From: Bacteroides graminisolvens DSM 19988 = JCM 15093
GTDB taxonomy: Bacteria; Bacteroidota; Bacteroidia; Bacteroidales; Bacteroidaceae
Length of the DNA: 64,000 bases
Assembly (NCBI RefSeq): GCF_000428125.1
Contig: NZ_ATZI01000004.1
Span: 62,001 to 126,000 of the forward strand
Reading direction: 5' to 3'
The translations under genes were made by a program, and so were the position numbers. Positions 8,743 to 18,846 of the stretch are shown here, piece by piece. The stretch's first letter is position 1; each line of letters starts with the position of its first letter. The notes under the pieces were generated by a model. The model saw only the letters and a program-made list of their open reading frames with translations. It did not search any database and was not told the origin of the DNA.

Positions 8743-11700
8743 ATGAAAGTAAGAATTTGTAAGTACACGTTGTTTTGTGGTACACTATCTCTCTGTCTGT
8801 TGGGAGTTGTTCCGCAAATGAAAGCAACAACCAAACTTAATGATTTAGCAGTTGTACAACAAGCCAACAAAGTAACGGGAACTGTGAAAGATGCCCTTGG
8901 CCCGATTATCGGGGCATCTGTTATGGAGAAAGGAACCAGCAACGGAACCATAACGGATATGGACGGTAAGTTTAGTCTGAACGTTCGGTCCGGCGCTACA
9001 CTTGTTATCAGTTATGTAGGATACAAACCCAAAGAAGTGAAGGCTTCTCAAAGTTCTTTGAACATTGTACTCGAAGAAGATAGTAAGATGCTTAGCGAGG
9101 TGGTGGTTACCGCATTGGGTATCAAGAGAGAGCGTAAGGCGTTGGGTTATGGAATCGATGAAGTGAAAGGTGATGCTTTCACGAAAGCAAAAGAAACCAA
9201 CGTGATTAACTCCATGGCAGGTCGCGTACCGGGACTGGTTGTGAGCCAGACTGCGGGTGGACCGGCCGGATCAACTCGTGTTATTCTGCGTGGTAGCACT
9301 GAGATGACAGGTAATAACCAACCTCTGTATGTGATTGATGGTGTGCCGCTTGATAACACCAACTACGGAAGCGCCGGCACATCGGGAGGATTCGACTTAG
9401 GTGATGGCATTTCGAGCATTAACCCCGATGACATTGAGAACATGTCGGTCCTTAAAGGACCTGCAGCAGCTGCTCTTTACGGTAGCCGTGCCAGTCACGG
9501 TGTTATCTTGATTACCACCAAGAAAGCCAATGGCAAAGAGAAACTGACTGTAGAGTATAACGGTACGCTGACTTTTGACACACAGCTGGCCAAGTGGAAC
9601 GACGTACAAGATGTTTATGGTATGGGTAGTAACGGTACTTATAGCATTGATGCGGTGTCGAACACTAATAAGAGCTGGGGCCCTAAGGCCGACGGAAGCA
9701 ACATGCTGAAGTATTTTGATGGAGTTGAACGTCCTTATCTTATCATACCCGATAATGCCTCGGAGTTCTTCCGTACAGGACTTACCGCAAGTAACACCGC
9801 TATTATCGGTGCAACCAATGGCAACACAGGTGTGCGATTTACTTATACTGACATGCGCAACAAAGATATTGTACCAAAGACTCACATGAGTCGTGATATT
9901 TTTAACCTGCGTGCCAATACTTCTTTGGCTAATGTTGACTTTGACTTCAGTGCTAACTACACGCGCGAGAATGTGAAAAATCGTCCGGCATTGGGTGATA
10001 GCAAGTCGAATATAGGTAAAAACCTCATGACACTGGCCACTACGTATGACCAAGAGTGGTTGAAAACTTATCAGGATGAAAGAGGTGAATATGCCAACTG
10101 GAATGGTATGGATCCTTATAACGTGAATCCTTACTGGGACATCTACAAGAATTCAAATGACTCTAAAAAAGACCAATTCCGCTTTAACGGAAAAGCAGTT
10201 TGGAATATCAACAAACACTTGAAAGTACAGGGAACTGTTGGTACTGAACTCAATTGGTTCATCTTCGAAGATTATAAAGCACCTACTACACCGGGGTTTG
10301 AAGCAGGACGCTTACAAAATAGTAACTTCCGAAATCGGATGTACAATTTTGAAGTGCTTGGTCTTTACAACAACAGCTGGGGCGATTTTGATTTTAATGG
10401 TACCTTGGGTGGAAGTGTGTATAAGGTGAACAACCTGACAACTTTGACTACTGCCAAAGACATGCAAATTCGTGATGTGGTGGCTCTGATGAGTTTCAAC
10501 GAAATCAGTATGGAACAGAATAGCTATCGCAAGCAAATTAATTCTGTTTATGGAGCGGTCAACGTAGGATGGAAACACATGCTTTATCTGGATGCAACTT
10601 TGCGCGGCGACCAGTCATCTACTTTGTCTGTTGACAATAACGTGTATGTGTATCCTTCTTTTTCGGGTAGCTTTGTGTTCTCTGAATTAACGAAATTAGG
10701 CGATTTAATGCCTTACGGAAAACTACGTATGTCATGGGCGCAAGTAGGTAGTGATACGGATCCTTATCAGTTAGGGCTTGTTTACACCAAATCGAAGTTC
10801 GCGTATCCGGGGTATACCATCGGGTCTATTTACAACAATACAATTCCCAACAAAGACCTGAAGCCAACCAAAACCAACTCGTTTGAAATGGGTCTGGAAA
10901 TGAAATTCCTGAAAAATCGCATCGGACTTGACGTTACTTACTATACACAAAGCAGTAAGAATCAAATTATGGGTATGGCCAGTTCATGGACATCCGGTTA
11001 CACTTACCGTTTGATTAATGCAGGTGAGATTCAAAATAAGGGTATAGAAATTGCGCTTAATACGCGCCCCATTCAGGTTAAAGATTTCTCTTGGGATTTG
11101 AATCTGAACTTCTCGAAAAACAGTAACAAGGTAAAGAAACTTGTTGATGGTATGGATATGTTTGAATTAGAAAAAGCTCCTTGGCTTGATGTGCAGGTTG
11201 CTGCGAAAGTGGGTGAGAACTTCGGCTCAATTGTAGGACCCGATTTTAAACGAAGCCCTAACGGCGACGTGCTTATTAGTGCTCAAACCGGTTTGCCCGA
11301 ATATGATAAAAGCAACCATGTGCTAGGTAATGCTTCGTGGGACTGGACAGGAGGTGCTTCTACTACCTTGACTTACAAAAATCTTTCTCTTTCGGCTATT
11401 TTTGATGTGAAAGTAGGTGCCGATCTCTACTCCATGTCGGCTCGTGCTGCCTATGAATCGGGTAAGAGCAAAGAAACACTTGCCGGTCGTGAAGAATGGT
11501 ATATGTCCGAAGAACAACGCCAGGCTGCCGGTATTGCCAAAGGTTCTGCCGCATGGAAACCAACTGCGGGCTTCGTAGCTCCCGGTGTTATCGATAATGG
11601 TGATGGTACTTATCGTGCCAACGATATTCGCATCAATCCCGAAGATTATTGGATGAGTGTATCTCGTAATGCTCCTTCTATGTTTATTTATGACAATTCT

Positions 11701-11934
11701 TATGTGAAATGTCGTGAGCTCACATTGAGCTATAACGTGCCCAAACTATGGCTGAAAGACGTGGTGAAAGGTTTGACCCTCTCATTTGTTGCGCGTAATC
11801 CATTCATTGTCTGGAAGAACATTCCTAACATAGATCCGGATTCTAATTATAATAATACAACCGGTATGGGTATGGAATATGGTTCGTTGCCATCGCGTAA
11901 AAGTTACGGTTTCAACGTTAACGTGAAATTTTAA
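8743..11934 (+). CDS. SusC-like TonB-dependent outer-membrane transporter (beta-glucan locus)
   Basis: This 1063-residue receptor has a signal peptide (about 1-28), a CarboxypepD_reg-like domain (about 42-115, GTVKDALGPIIGASV), a TonB-box-like segment EVVVTALG, a plug domain (about 130-255, PLYVIDGVPLD, YGSRASHGVILITTKK) and a C-terminal 22-strand barrel. The chain ends in the hydrophobic-aromatic KSYGFNVNVKF pattern of outer-membrane barrels. There is no STN domain, so signalling through an anti-sigma factor is not expected, which agrees with control by the HTCS upstream. It would import oligosaccharides together with the SusD-like lipoprotein 41 bp downstream. Confidence 0.95.
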   Translation: MKVRICKYTLFCGTLSLCLLGVVPQMKATTKLNDLAVVQQANKVTGTVKDALGPIIGASVMEKGTSNGTITDMDGKFSLNVRSGATLVISYVGYKPKEVKASQSSLNIVLEEDSKMLSEVVVTALGIKRERKALGYGIDEVKGDAFTKAKETNVINSMAGRVPGLVVSQTAGGPAGSTRVILRGSTEMTGNNQPLYVIDGVPLDNTNYGSAGTSGGFDLGDGISSINPDDIENMSVLKGPAAAALYGSRASHGVILITTKKANGKEKLTVEYNGTLTFDTQLAKWNDVQDVYGMGSNGTYSIDAVSNTNKSWGPKADGSNMLKYFDGVERPYLIIPDNASEFFRTGLTASNTAIIGATNGNTGVRFTYTDMRNKDIVPKTHMSRDIFNLRANTSLANVDFDFSANYTRENVKNRPALGDSKSNIGKNLMTLATTYDQEWLKTYQDERGEYANWNGMDPYNVNPYWDIYKNSNDSKKDQFRFNGKAVWNINKHLKVQGTVGTELNWFIFEDYKAPTTPGFEAGRLQNSNFRNRMYNFEVLGLYNNSWGDFDFNGTLGGSVYKVNNLTTLTTAKDMQIRDVVALMSFNEISMEQNSYRKQINSVYGAVNVGWKHMLYLDATLRGDQSSTLSVDNNVYVYPSFSGSFVFSELTKLGDLMPYGKLRMSWAQVGSDTDPYQLGLVYTKSKFAYPGYTIGSIYNNTIPNKDLKPTKTNSFEMGLEMKFLKNRIGLDVTYYTQSSKNQIMGMASSWTSGYTYRLINAGEIQNKGIEIALNTRPIQVKDFSWDLNLNFSKNSNKVKKLVDGMDMFELEKAPWLDVQVAAKVGENFGSIVGPDFKRSPNGDVLISAQTGLPEYDKSNHVLGNASWDWTGGASTTLTYKNLSLSAIFDVKVGADLYSMSARAAYESGKSKETLAGREEWYMSEEQRQAAGIAKGSAAWKPTAGFVAPGVIDNGDGTYRANDIRINPEDYWMSVSRNAPSMFIYDNSYVKCRELTLSYNVPKLWLKDVVKGLTLSFVARNPFIVWKNIPNIDPDSNYNNTTGMGMEYGSLPSRKSYGFNVNVKF

Positions 11935-11974
11935 GGAGACCTCAAATTTAATTCACATATAAAGAAAATATACA

Positions 11975-13657
11975 ATGAAACATTATCAATCATATATTAT
12001 AATGATATGGGTGGCATGTGCTGTGTTCTTCTCTGCGTGTAGTGATGAATACATGGAAAAGATGAATACCGATCCGTCAAAAGCAGCCACCATTGATCCG
12101 AATGCACAGCTTACTACGGCACAGTTGCAGACTTACGGTGATCTCGGTATGGTAGAAATTTACCGTAACTATCTTTATGCATTCAATCAACATCTGATGG
12201 GATGTTGGAATACTACGAACTATGGTGGTAGGCACACTGTGGATAATAGTGAGATGAGTCGCATTTGGACCTCCTTTTATCCCATGGCCATTAAAAACAT
12301 TACAGATGCACAGCATCGTACTGCCGATGATGCTAAAAAGGTAAATATCAACTCGGTTTTACGCGTGTACAGAGTCTATCTGATGTCAATTATTACGGAT
12401 ATTTATGGTGATGTGCCTTACAGCGAGGCCGGAAAAGGTTTTATCGAAGGCAAATACAATCCTAAATACGATAAACAAGAAGATATATATAATGATTTCT
12501 TCTTGGAGTTGACTGCTGCTGTTGCCAATCTGGATGCTAGCAAGGATCCAATTACGGGGGATGTGATATTCAACGGTGATGTTGCCAAGTGGAAGAAGTT
12601 AGCCAACTCTCTTCGCCTGCGTTTTGCCATGCGAATTTCGAATGCCGCTCCTCAAAAGGCTCAAGAGGAATTCGAAAAAGCCATTCAGGCTGATGGCGGT
12701 ATCTTTGAGAATGCCGACGATGATGCGCTTATAAAATACATGGACATATCGTTCAGTTTCGGGCAAGAGGCGTATTCTGATTATCGTGGGAATGCGTTGT
12801 CGCAATTGCTTTTTGGTAATGATCCCGCTAACAATCCCAGTTATTTATGCTCTACCTTGTTTAACCAGCTCAACAACACCGGCGACCCGCGTACTTTCAG
12901 AATGGCACGCTTCTATTATGATGGACTTATGAGTTCAACAAGTCCTGCTAACCGTGTTGACCTTACGGATGAGATGATAACCAAAAATATCAAGTTTCAG
13001 CCACGCGACCCGGGTGCTTACTCTTGGGAACCATGGCCTACTGGATATGACAGCGATGTTTTAAAAGAACTCGCCAAGAATAATGCGGCTGTAAATCCGA
13101 GTGTAGCCCGTGAAACGGAGCCTAAGCTGGCCAATAATTTCCTTAAAGGAAGTAATCCGGGTGTGGTAATGACTTCTGCAGAGGTGAAATTCTTGTTGGC
13201 TGAGGCTAAGTTGAAAGGATGGAATGTGGGTAGCGCATCTGTAAATGATCTCTATAAACAAGGCGTGCGTGCTTCAATGGACTTTCTGACCAAAAGTTAT
13301 GGTTGCCCCGCAGTATCCGACGAAGATTTTAATGAGTTTATGCAAAAGAACGGAATCGGTTATACCAATGAACAAAAGAAAGAGGCTATCAATACACAAG
13401 CTTGGATTCTTCACTTTACTAATCCTGCTGAGTGCTGGGCCAACGTGCGTCGTTCGGGTTATCCTAAATTGAAATCGCCCGAAGCTTACGGATTCGGACA
13501 ATTCCTGACCGGAGGTGCCGAAATCCCTGTGCGTCTTTGCTATCCCGTACTCGAATCGTCATACAACAAGGAGAGTTATAATGAAGCATTGAGCCGTATG
13601 GGTGGAACCGATAGCTGGTACACACATGTATGGTGGGATAAAGATATTACGGAATAA
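11975..13657 (+). CDS. SusD-like nutrient-binding lipoprotein (SusD-like_2 type)
   Basis: This 560-residue lipoprotein has its lipidation cysteine in FFSACSDEY (about residue 22). The N-terminal ATIDPNAQLTTAQLQ region and the overall pattern suggest the SusD-like_2 subgroup rather than classic RagB/SusD. Helical TPR-like segments follow (VKFLLAEAKLKGW, about residue 407). It acts as the extracellular lid of the SusC channel encoded just upstream and holds the glycan at the cell surface. The protein is intact and of typical length. Confidence 0.92.
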   Translation: MKHYQSYIIMIWVACAVFFSACSDEYMEKMNTDPSKAATIDPNAQLTTAQLQTYGDLGMVEIYRNYLYAFNQHLMGCWNTTNYGGRHTVDNSEMSRIWTSFYPMAIKNITDAQHRTADDAKKVNINSVLRVYRVYLMSIITDIYGDVPYSEAGKGFIEGKYNPKYDKQEDIYNDFFLELTAAVANLDASKDPITGDVIFNGDVAKWKKLANSLRLRFAMRISNAAPQKAQEEFEKAIQADGGIFENADDDALIKYMDISFSFGQEAYSDYRGNALSQLLFGNDPANNPSYLCSTLFNQLNNTGDPRTFRMARFYYDGLMSSTSPANRVDLTDEMITKNIKFQPRDPGAYSWEPWPTGYDSDVLKELAKNNAAVNPSVARETEPKLANNFLKGSNPGVVMTSAEVKFLLAEAKLKGWNVGSASVNDLYKQGVRASMDFLTKSYGCPAVSDEDFNEFMQKNGIGYTNEQKKEAINTQAWILHFTNPAECWANVRRSGYPKLKSPEAYGFGQFLTGGAEIPVRLCYPVLESSYNKESYNEALSRMGGTDSWYTHVWWDKDITE

Positions 13658-13681
13658 CGATAACAATAAATAAGAGCAAAT

Positions 13682-14938
13682 ATGAAAAAGATATATTTTA
13701 TGCTGCTTGCCATGCTTGCTATGAATTTTGTATTCACAGCTTGTAGTGACGAAGCGCCCTTCTCAACGGCTACGCCAAATGATGAACCACGAATACTCGA
13801 TCCGGTGTTTCCGGATCGTGTAAACGGAAATTTACCCACCGTTGCCAATATCAGTCGGGATGCCAATTTTACAATGAAGCTGACAGTTACACCGGCCGAC
13901 TATTGCACGGTCGCGTGGCAGCTTGACGGTACTGTAGTTCATACCGGTACAGCACTTGATATGAATCTCAAAGCCGGAACATATAACCTGAAGGTTGTTG
14001 TTTCAACAGAAGCTGGTAAATCAACCTATCGCGAGGGTATTGTACAGGTTAATCCGCTGACGGATGATCCGTGGGCTACGGAAGTCGGATTCGAGCGCAT
14101 GATTGCTCCGGGGGCTAAAGCACGTCTTTATGGTACCAACCTGGACAAAGTAAAAAACCTCGTGATTGGTGGTAAAACCATACCTGTTGATGCTTTTGTT
14201 GCCGCTGAAGATCAAAGTTATATTGAATATGTTGTGCCTGCTGATTTGGCAGAAGCCGACCATCGCGTGGTTTTGGTTGATGCCGCTGGTAATGAATATG
14301 GTGGCAATGTAGTGAAAGCAACTAAGGTTGCACTGATTACCTCGGGAGCTAGTAGAACGAATGCTAACAGAGAGTGGGCCATGACCGGTATCAATCTGGA
14401 TCAGATTGCTTCATTTACATTTGACGGTAAGGTGATTACAGAGTTTACGAAACAATCTGCAACGGAAATAGCACTGATATGCCCTGCTTTGTCAGACGGA
14501 GATTATAAGCTGGTAGGCAAGACAAAGGGTGGAGAAGATGTACAGTTCTATAGTGCCCAAGGAACAGGCGTTGAACAGGTGGTTACTGTTTCTTCCAAAG
14601 TCGTTCTTTGGCAAGGACACCACTATGTTTCATGGGATCTTCCGGATGAAAGTCCGAATAAGACTTTTAATTTGATCGGAGCAAATGTGTTTGATCAGAT
14701 AAAAGCAGGTGCTGTTATGAGCATACATTATTCTGTGGCACCTGAAGCCGAATATCATCAGTTGCGCACAACAAGTGGTTGGTGGAATGATTTGGTTGGT
14801 ACTTCGGTGATAGAGTTTTCTACAGATGGTGTAAAGGAGATACAATTAACGCAAGACATTCTGAATCAAATTAAAGAACAGGCCGGATTCCTTTGTGTGG
14901 GACATGGATATTACGTTGATATGGTGACTTTACAGTAA
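13682..14938 (+). CDS. IPT/TIG-domain surface glycan-binding lipoprotein (SGBP-B like)
   Basis: This 418-residue lipoprotein has its Cys in FVFTACSDE (about residue 21). It has no enzyme motifs. An N-terminal PKD-like beta-sandwich (TVAWQLDGTVVHTG, about 60-125) is followed by IPT/TIG-like repeats (ARLYGTNLDKVKNLVIGG and a second copy, ITSGASRTNANREWAMTGINL). A C-terminal beta-sandwich rich in Trp and Tyr (WQGHHYVSWDL, SGWWNDL, about 305-418) probably forms the sugar platform. Genes in this position, between susD and GH3, encode elongated surface binding proteins in beta-glucan loci. It lies 24 bp after susD and 30 bp before GH3, so it is in the same operon. The binding role is inferred from architecture and position. 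Confidence 0.82.
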   Translation: MKKIYFMLLAMLAMNFVFTACSDEAPFSTATPNDEPRILDPVFPDRVNGNLPTVANISRDANFTMKLTVTPADYCTVAWQLDGTVVHTGTALDMNLKAGTYNLKVVVSTEAGKSTYREGIVQVNPLTDDPWATEVGFERMIAPGAKARLYGTNLDKVKNLVIGGKTIPVDAFVAAEDQSYIEYVVPADLAEADHRVVLVDAAGNEYGGNVVKATKVALITSGASRTNANREWAMTGINLDQIASFTFDGKVITEFTKQSATEIALICPALSDGDYKLVGKTKGGEDVQFYSAQGTGVEQVVTVSSKVVLWQGHHYVSWDLPDESPNKTFNLIGANVFDQIKAGAVMSIHYSVAPEAEYHQLRTTSGWWNDLVGTSVIEFSTDGVKEIQLTQDILNQIKEQAGFLCVGHGYYVDMVTLQ

Positions 14939-14968
14939 TAATCGCCTGAAATATAAATAACTTCAATT

Positions 14969-17293
14969 ATGACAGTAAAAAGAATAATAAACATTTTAAT
15001 ATTAGTTACAACGGCTACCTGCTCTATGCAGGCAGCCGCTCCTGTCCGTAAAAAAGATATCCGAACAGAACAAAAGATTGAAAAAGTTCTTTCAAAGATG
15101 ACGTTGGATGAGAAAATTGGTCAAATGACAGAGCTTTCCATCGATGTATTGGGAAGTGTTGTCAATGGCGAATTCCAACTGAATAAGGATAAACTGCATG
15201 AAGCCATCGGGAAATTCAAAGTAGGATCTGTACTGAATGCTCCGGGACCTGTTGCACAAAGCAGAGAGAAGTGGCAAGAGATTATTGGCGAGATACAGTC
15301 TGTGTCAATGAAAGAAATAGGTATTCCGTGCATTTACGGACTGGATCAGAATCACGGTACTACTTATACGCTTGATGGTACTTTTTTCCCTCAAAACATC
15401 AATGTAGGCGCTTCGTTTAACCCTCAATTAGCTTACGAAGCTGCACGTATTACCGCGTATGAAACACGTGCCAGTAATTGTCCGTGGACTTATTCACCGA
15501 CGGTAGACATGGCACGAGACCCGCGTTGGCCTCGCGTGTGGGAGAATTATGGTGAAGACTGCCTGGTAAACTCAATAATGGGTAGTTTTGCGGTGCGTGG
15601 TTTTCAGGGAGATGATCCTAATAACATTCCGGCCGACCGTATTGCTACGTCGGTGAAACACTACATGGGTTATAGCATGGCGCGCACAGGTAAGGATCGT
15701 ACACCGGCTTACATTCCCATCTCTGAACTACGTGAAAAATGCTTCGCACCTTTTAAAGAGTGCGTTGAGGCAGGAGCCTTGACTATTATGGTGAATAGCG
15801 GTTCAATAAACGGAGTACCGGTACATGCCAATTATGATTTGCTTACTCAATGGCTGAAAGAAGATTTAAAATGGGACGGTATGTTGGTAACCGATTGGGC
15901 CGATATCAATAACCTTTATACGCGTGAGCACATTGCTGCCGATAAAAAAGAGGCTATTCAAATAGCTATTAATGCAGGAATAGACATGGCAATGGAACCG
16001 TATGATCTTAATTTCTGCACCTTACTAAAAGAACTTGTACAGGAAGGCAAAGTGCCCATGAGTCGTATTGATGATGCTGTTCGTAGGGTTCTCCGCTTGA
16101 AATTTCGCTTAGGACTTTTCGATCGACCTAATACTCAATCTGCTGATTATCCGCTTTTTGGAGGTCGCGAACATGCTGAGGTAGCCCTTCGCACCGCAGA
16201 AGAATCACAGATTTTGTTGAAAAATAAAGATAACATATTGCCGCTTGCATCTGGTAAAAAAATCTTGGTGACAGGTCCTAACGCTAATTCCATGCGTTGT
16301 TTGAATGGCGGGTGGAGTTACACGTGGCAGGGACATCTGGCCGATAGGTTTGCCGGTAAATACAATACTATTTATGAAGCATTATGCCATAAATTCGGTT
16401 CAGGAAATGTTTCTTTAGAACAAGGCGTTACTTATAAACCTGAAGGCAGCTACACAGAAGAAAATGAGCCCGAAATAGAGAAAGCTGTTGAGGCTGCCCG
16501 TAACGTGGATGTTATCATTGCTTGCATTGGCGAGAATTCGTATTGTGAAACACCCGGTAATCTTTCGGATCTTGCTATTTCTGCTAATCAGCGTGAGTTG
16601 GTAAAAGCGCTGGCTACCACAGGTAAGCCTATTATTCTCATACTAAATGAGGGAAGACCTCGTATCATCAGTGATATTGAACCTTTGGCTAAGGGCATCA
16701 TCAATATTTTGTTGCCCGGAAATTACGGTGGCGATGCATTGGCTAACATAATAGCCGGTGATGTAAATCCCAGTGCTAAGATGCCTTATACCTATCCTCG
16801 CAATCAAGCGGAACTAACTACCTATGATTATAGGGTGAGTGAAGAAATGGATAAGATGGAAGGTGTTTATGATTATGATGCGGTTGTCTCGGTACAATGG
16901 CCGTTTGGATTTGGCCTGAGTTATACCTCTTTTGAATATCATAATTTCCGAGTTAATGCAACTTCATTCACGGCGGATGACGAATTACACTTCTCTGTAG
17001 ATGTGACCAACCGTGGCGACCGTGCAGGAAAAGAAGCTGTGATGCTATTTAGTCGGGACCTGGTGGCATCGCTGACTCCCGAGAATCGCAGGTTGAGAGC
17101 TTTTGATAAAGTGGAGTTGCAACCCGGTGAAACAAAAACTGTTACACTATCTATTAAGGGCAGCGATCTGGCTTTTGTCGGTGCAGATGGTAAATGGGTG
17201 TTGGAAAAAGGAGATTTCCGTATGCAGAGCGGTAATCAGACACTGAATGTGACGTGCAGTCAGACTAAGAAATGGATGACACCTAATAGATAA
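14969..17293 (+). CDS. GH3 beta-glucosidase
   Basis: This 774-residue enzyme has a signal peptide (about 1-22) and the full GH3 layout: a (beta/alpha)8 domain (about 35-385) with nucleophile D309 in MLVTDWAD and the substrate lysine-histidine pair SVKHYMGY, an alpha/beta sandwich (about 410-650), and a C-terminal fibronectin-III-like domain (about 670-765). The lack of a lipobox points to the periplasm, where it would remove glucose from the non-reducing ends of imported oligosaccharides. It closes the locus: a 16-bp perfect inverted repeat follows 74 bp after its stop. Confidence 0.93.
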   Translation: MTVKRIINILILVTTATCSMQAAAPVRKKDIRTEQKIEKVLSKMTLDEKIGQMTELSIDVLGSVVNGEFQLNKDKLHEAIGKFKVGSVLNAPGPVAQSREKWQEIIGEIQSVSMKEIGIPCIYGLDQNHGTTYTLDGTFFPQNINVGASFNPQLAYEAARITAYETRASNCPWTYSPTVDMARDPRWPRVWENYGEDCLVNSIMGSFAVRGFQGDDPNNIPADRIATSVKHYMGYSMARTGKDRTPAYIPISELREKCFAPFKECVEAGALTIMVNSGSINGVPVHANYDLLTQWLKEDLKWDGMLVTDWADINNLYTREHIAADKKEAIQIAINAGIDMAMEPYDLNFCTLLKELVQEGKVPMSRIDDAVRRVLRLKFRLGLFDRPNTQSADYPLFGGREHAEVALRTAEESQILLKNKDNILPLASGKKILVTGPNANSMRCLNGGWSYTWQGHLADRFAGKYNTIYEALCHKFGSGNVSLEQGVTYKPEGSYTEENEPEIEKAVEAARNVDVIIACIGENSYCETPGNLSDLAISANQRELVKALATTGKPIILILNEGRPRIISDIEPLAKGIINILLPGNYGGDALANIIAGDVNPSAKMPYTYPRNQAELTTYDYRVSEEMDKMEGVYDYDAVVSVQWPFGFGLSYTSFEYHNFRVNATSFTADDELHFSVDVTNRGDRAGKEAVMLFSRDLVASLTPENRRLRAFDKVELQPGETKTVTLSIKGSDLAFVGADGKWVLEKGDFRMQSGNQTLNVTCSQTKKWMTPNR

Positions 17294-17367
17294 GTAGCGA
17301 AAAAAGAATACTCAATGATGGAATTTAGCTAAGCTTTTAATCATCTTAGGTATTTGGATACTAATAT

Positions 17368-17410
17368 TATATCCTTTTTTATCTTGTTCATCAGGATAAA
17401 AAAGGATATA
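17368..17410 (+). terminator. 16-bp perfect inverted repeat, probable terminator of the beta-glucan operon
   Basis: TATATCCTTTTTTATC (17368-17383) is exactly complementary to 17395-17410, with an 11-nt loop. TTTGTTTTAT follows. It is the first strong hairpin after the GH3 stop. Unusually, the hairpin covers the spacer and -7 box of the likely trkA promoter, so it may also be a regulatory palindrome. Confidence 0.6.
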
Positions 17411-17414
17411 TTTG
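17384..17414 (+). promoter_or_regulatory. Candidate trkA promoter overlapping the palindrome
   Basis: TTG at 17384-17386 and TATATTTG at 17407-17414 are 20 bp apart and match the Bacteroidota -33/-7 pattern. Transcription would start near 17420, giving a leader of about 65 nt before trkA. The -7 box shares four bases with the right arm of the inverted repeat. Confidence 0.5.
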
Positions 17415-17484
17415 TTTTATCAACAGCCTTAAGGATGATTACCGGAGCGGTAAAACAGAAAATGAATATCATTAATTAGTAAGT

Positions 17485-18171
17485 ATGAAATACATAGTTT
17501 TGGGTTTAGGAGACTACGGACGAGTATTGTCTGAAGAGTTAGCTTCGTTGGGGCATGAAGTCATTGGCGCTGATATAAGCGAGAGTCGTGTTGATGCCAT
17601 CAAAGACAAGATTGCGACAGCTTTTGTGATGGATGTCACCGATGAAATGTCACTTTCTGTTCTTCCTTTAAATAACGTTGATGTTGTTATTGTTGCTATC
17701 GGTGAGAATTTTGGTGCGTCGGTGCGTGTTGTTGCTTTGTTGAAACAGCGAAACGTGCAACACATCTATGCGCGTGCCATCGATGACGTGCACAAGGCTG
17801 TTTTGGAAGCTTTCGGATTGGAACAGATCCTTACTCCTGAAGTTGATGCGGCTCATAGTTTAGTGGAAAGGCTCGATTTCAGCACGCATGTGGAGACTTT
17901 CAGGATTGATAGTGAGTATTGTGTAATGATGTTTCGGGTACCACCAAAAATGGTTGGCTTCTTGGTTAGCGAGTTGAACCTGACTCAAGAATTCGGTCTG
18001 AGACCCATTTCCCTGAAGCGAGCAGGGAAGGTGACTAATTTCCTCGGTATTTCATTAACCGAATGCCATGTGGTGACTGAATTAGCAGAAGATACCCGTA
18101 TTCAGGAAAACGACGAATTGGTATGCTATGGAAAATATCGAGATTTTCGAAGTTTTTGGAAAGCACTCTGA
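17485..18171 (+). CDS. trkA: TrkA-type K+ uptake regulatory subunit (NAD-binding)
   Basis: This 228-residue cytoplasmic protein starts with a Rossmann-fold TrkA_N/RCK domain (1-115; nucleotide loop GLGDYG at 7-12, acidic residue in GADIS at the end of strand 2). A TrkA_C domain follows (about 140-228). Its length matches the single-RCK KtrA/TrkA type rather than the double-length E. coli TrkA. RCK rings gate TrkH/KtrB channels in response to bound nucleotide. The matching trkH is at 1722-3551 on the same strand, with the beta-glucan locus between them. The function is clear; the pairing is inferred from there being one gene of each type in the window. Confidence 0.9.
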   Translation: MKYIVLGLGDYGRVLSEELASLGHEVIGADISESRVDAIKDKIATAFVMDVTDEMSLSVLPLNNVDVVIVAIGENFGASVRVVALLKQRNVQHIYARAIDDVHKAVLEAFGLEQILTPEVDAAHSLVERLDFSTHVETFRIDSEYCVMMFRVPPKMVGFLVSELNLTQEFGLRPISLKRAGKVTNFLGISLTECHVVTELAEDTRIQENDELVCYGKYRDFRSFWKAL

Positions 18172-18220
18172 TTATTAAGCTGAAATGAATTGTTTCTAAC
18201 CAAATCTAATACGAAATTCA

Positions 18221-18790
18221 ATGACTGTGACAAAGGATGATTTAGCTCTTTTTAATCAGTTTTTTGCTGATTACCAGCAAAGGTACATTCGTTTTGCGGT
18301 AAGCTACATTCGCGAAGTCACAATAGCGGAAGATATTGTGATCGACTCTATGATGTATTACTGGGAAAACAGAGCGAAACTGCCTCCTGATGCAAATATC
18401 CCTGCGTACGTATTGACCATTGTGAAAAATAAATGCCTCAATTACTTAAAGCATGTTCAAGTACAACAAGATGCTTTTGCTGAGATGACTGAACAGGCTC
18501 AATGGGAATTAAACACACGCATATCAACGTTGGAAGCATGTGAACCCGATGAGCTATTCAATCAGGAGGTACAAAACATTGTGGGTGCAGTTCTCTCCAA
18601 ACTACCCAAAAATACACGTAAGGTCTTTATGCTGAGTCGTTACGAAAATAAGTCTCACAAGGAAATTGCCGCTGAGCTTAACATCTCTACCAAAGGAGTG
18701 GAATTTCATATTACCAAAGTTAATAGGTTGTTGAGACAGGCATTGAAAGATTATCTGCTCTATTTTCTATATTGGTTTTTTCTTGGCTGA
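18221..18790 (+). CDS. ECF RNA polymerase sigma factor
   Basis: This 189-residue protein has sigma region 2 (about 10-80, RYIRFAVSYIREVTIAEDIV, MYYWENR) and region 4 (about 120-180, LPKNTRKVFMLSRYENKSHKEIA followed by a helix-turn-helix). It lacks regions 1 and 3, as ECF factors do. It is followed 56 bp later by a FecR-type anti-sigma factor, then by an STN-containing SusC. This set forms a known trans-envelope switch: ligand at the receptor relieves FecR and frees the sigma factor to transcribe the susCD operon. It begins 49 bp after trkA with no clear housekeeping promoter in the gap. Confidence 0.9.
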   Translation: MTVTKDDLALFNQFFADYQQRYIRFAVSYIREVTIAEDIVIDSMMYYWENRAKLPPDANIPAYVLTIVKNKCLNYLKHVQVQQDAFAEMTEQAQWELNTRISTLEACEPDELFNQEVQNIVGAVLSKLPKNTRKVFMLSRYENKSHKEIAAELNISTKGVEFHITKVNRLLRQALKDYLLYFLYWFFLG

Positions 18791-18846
18791 AAAATAAATC
18801 ACATTTCTTACTAGGGATATTTATTAATGAATTGCTATTATAATAT

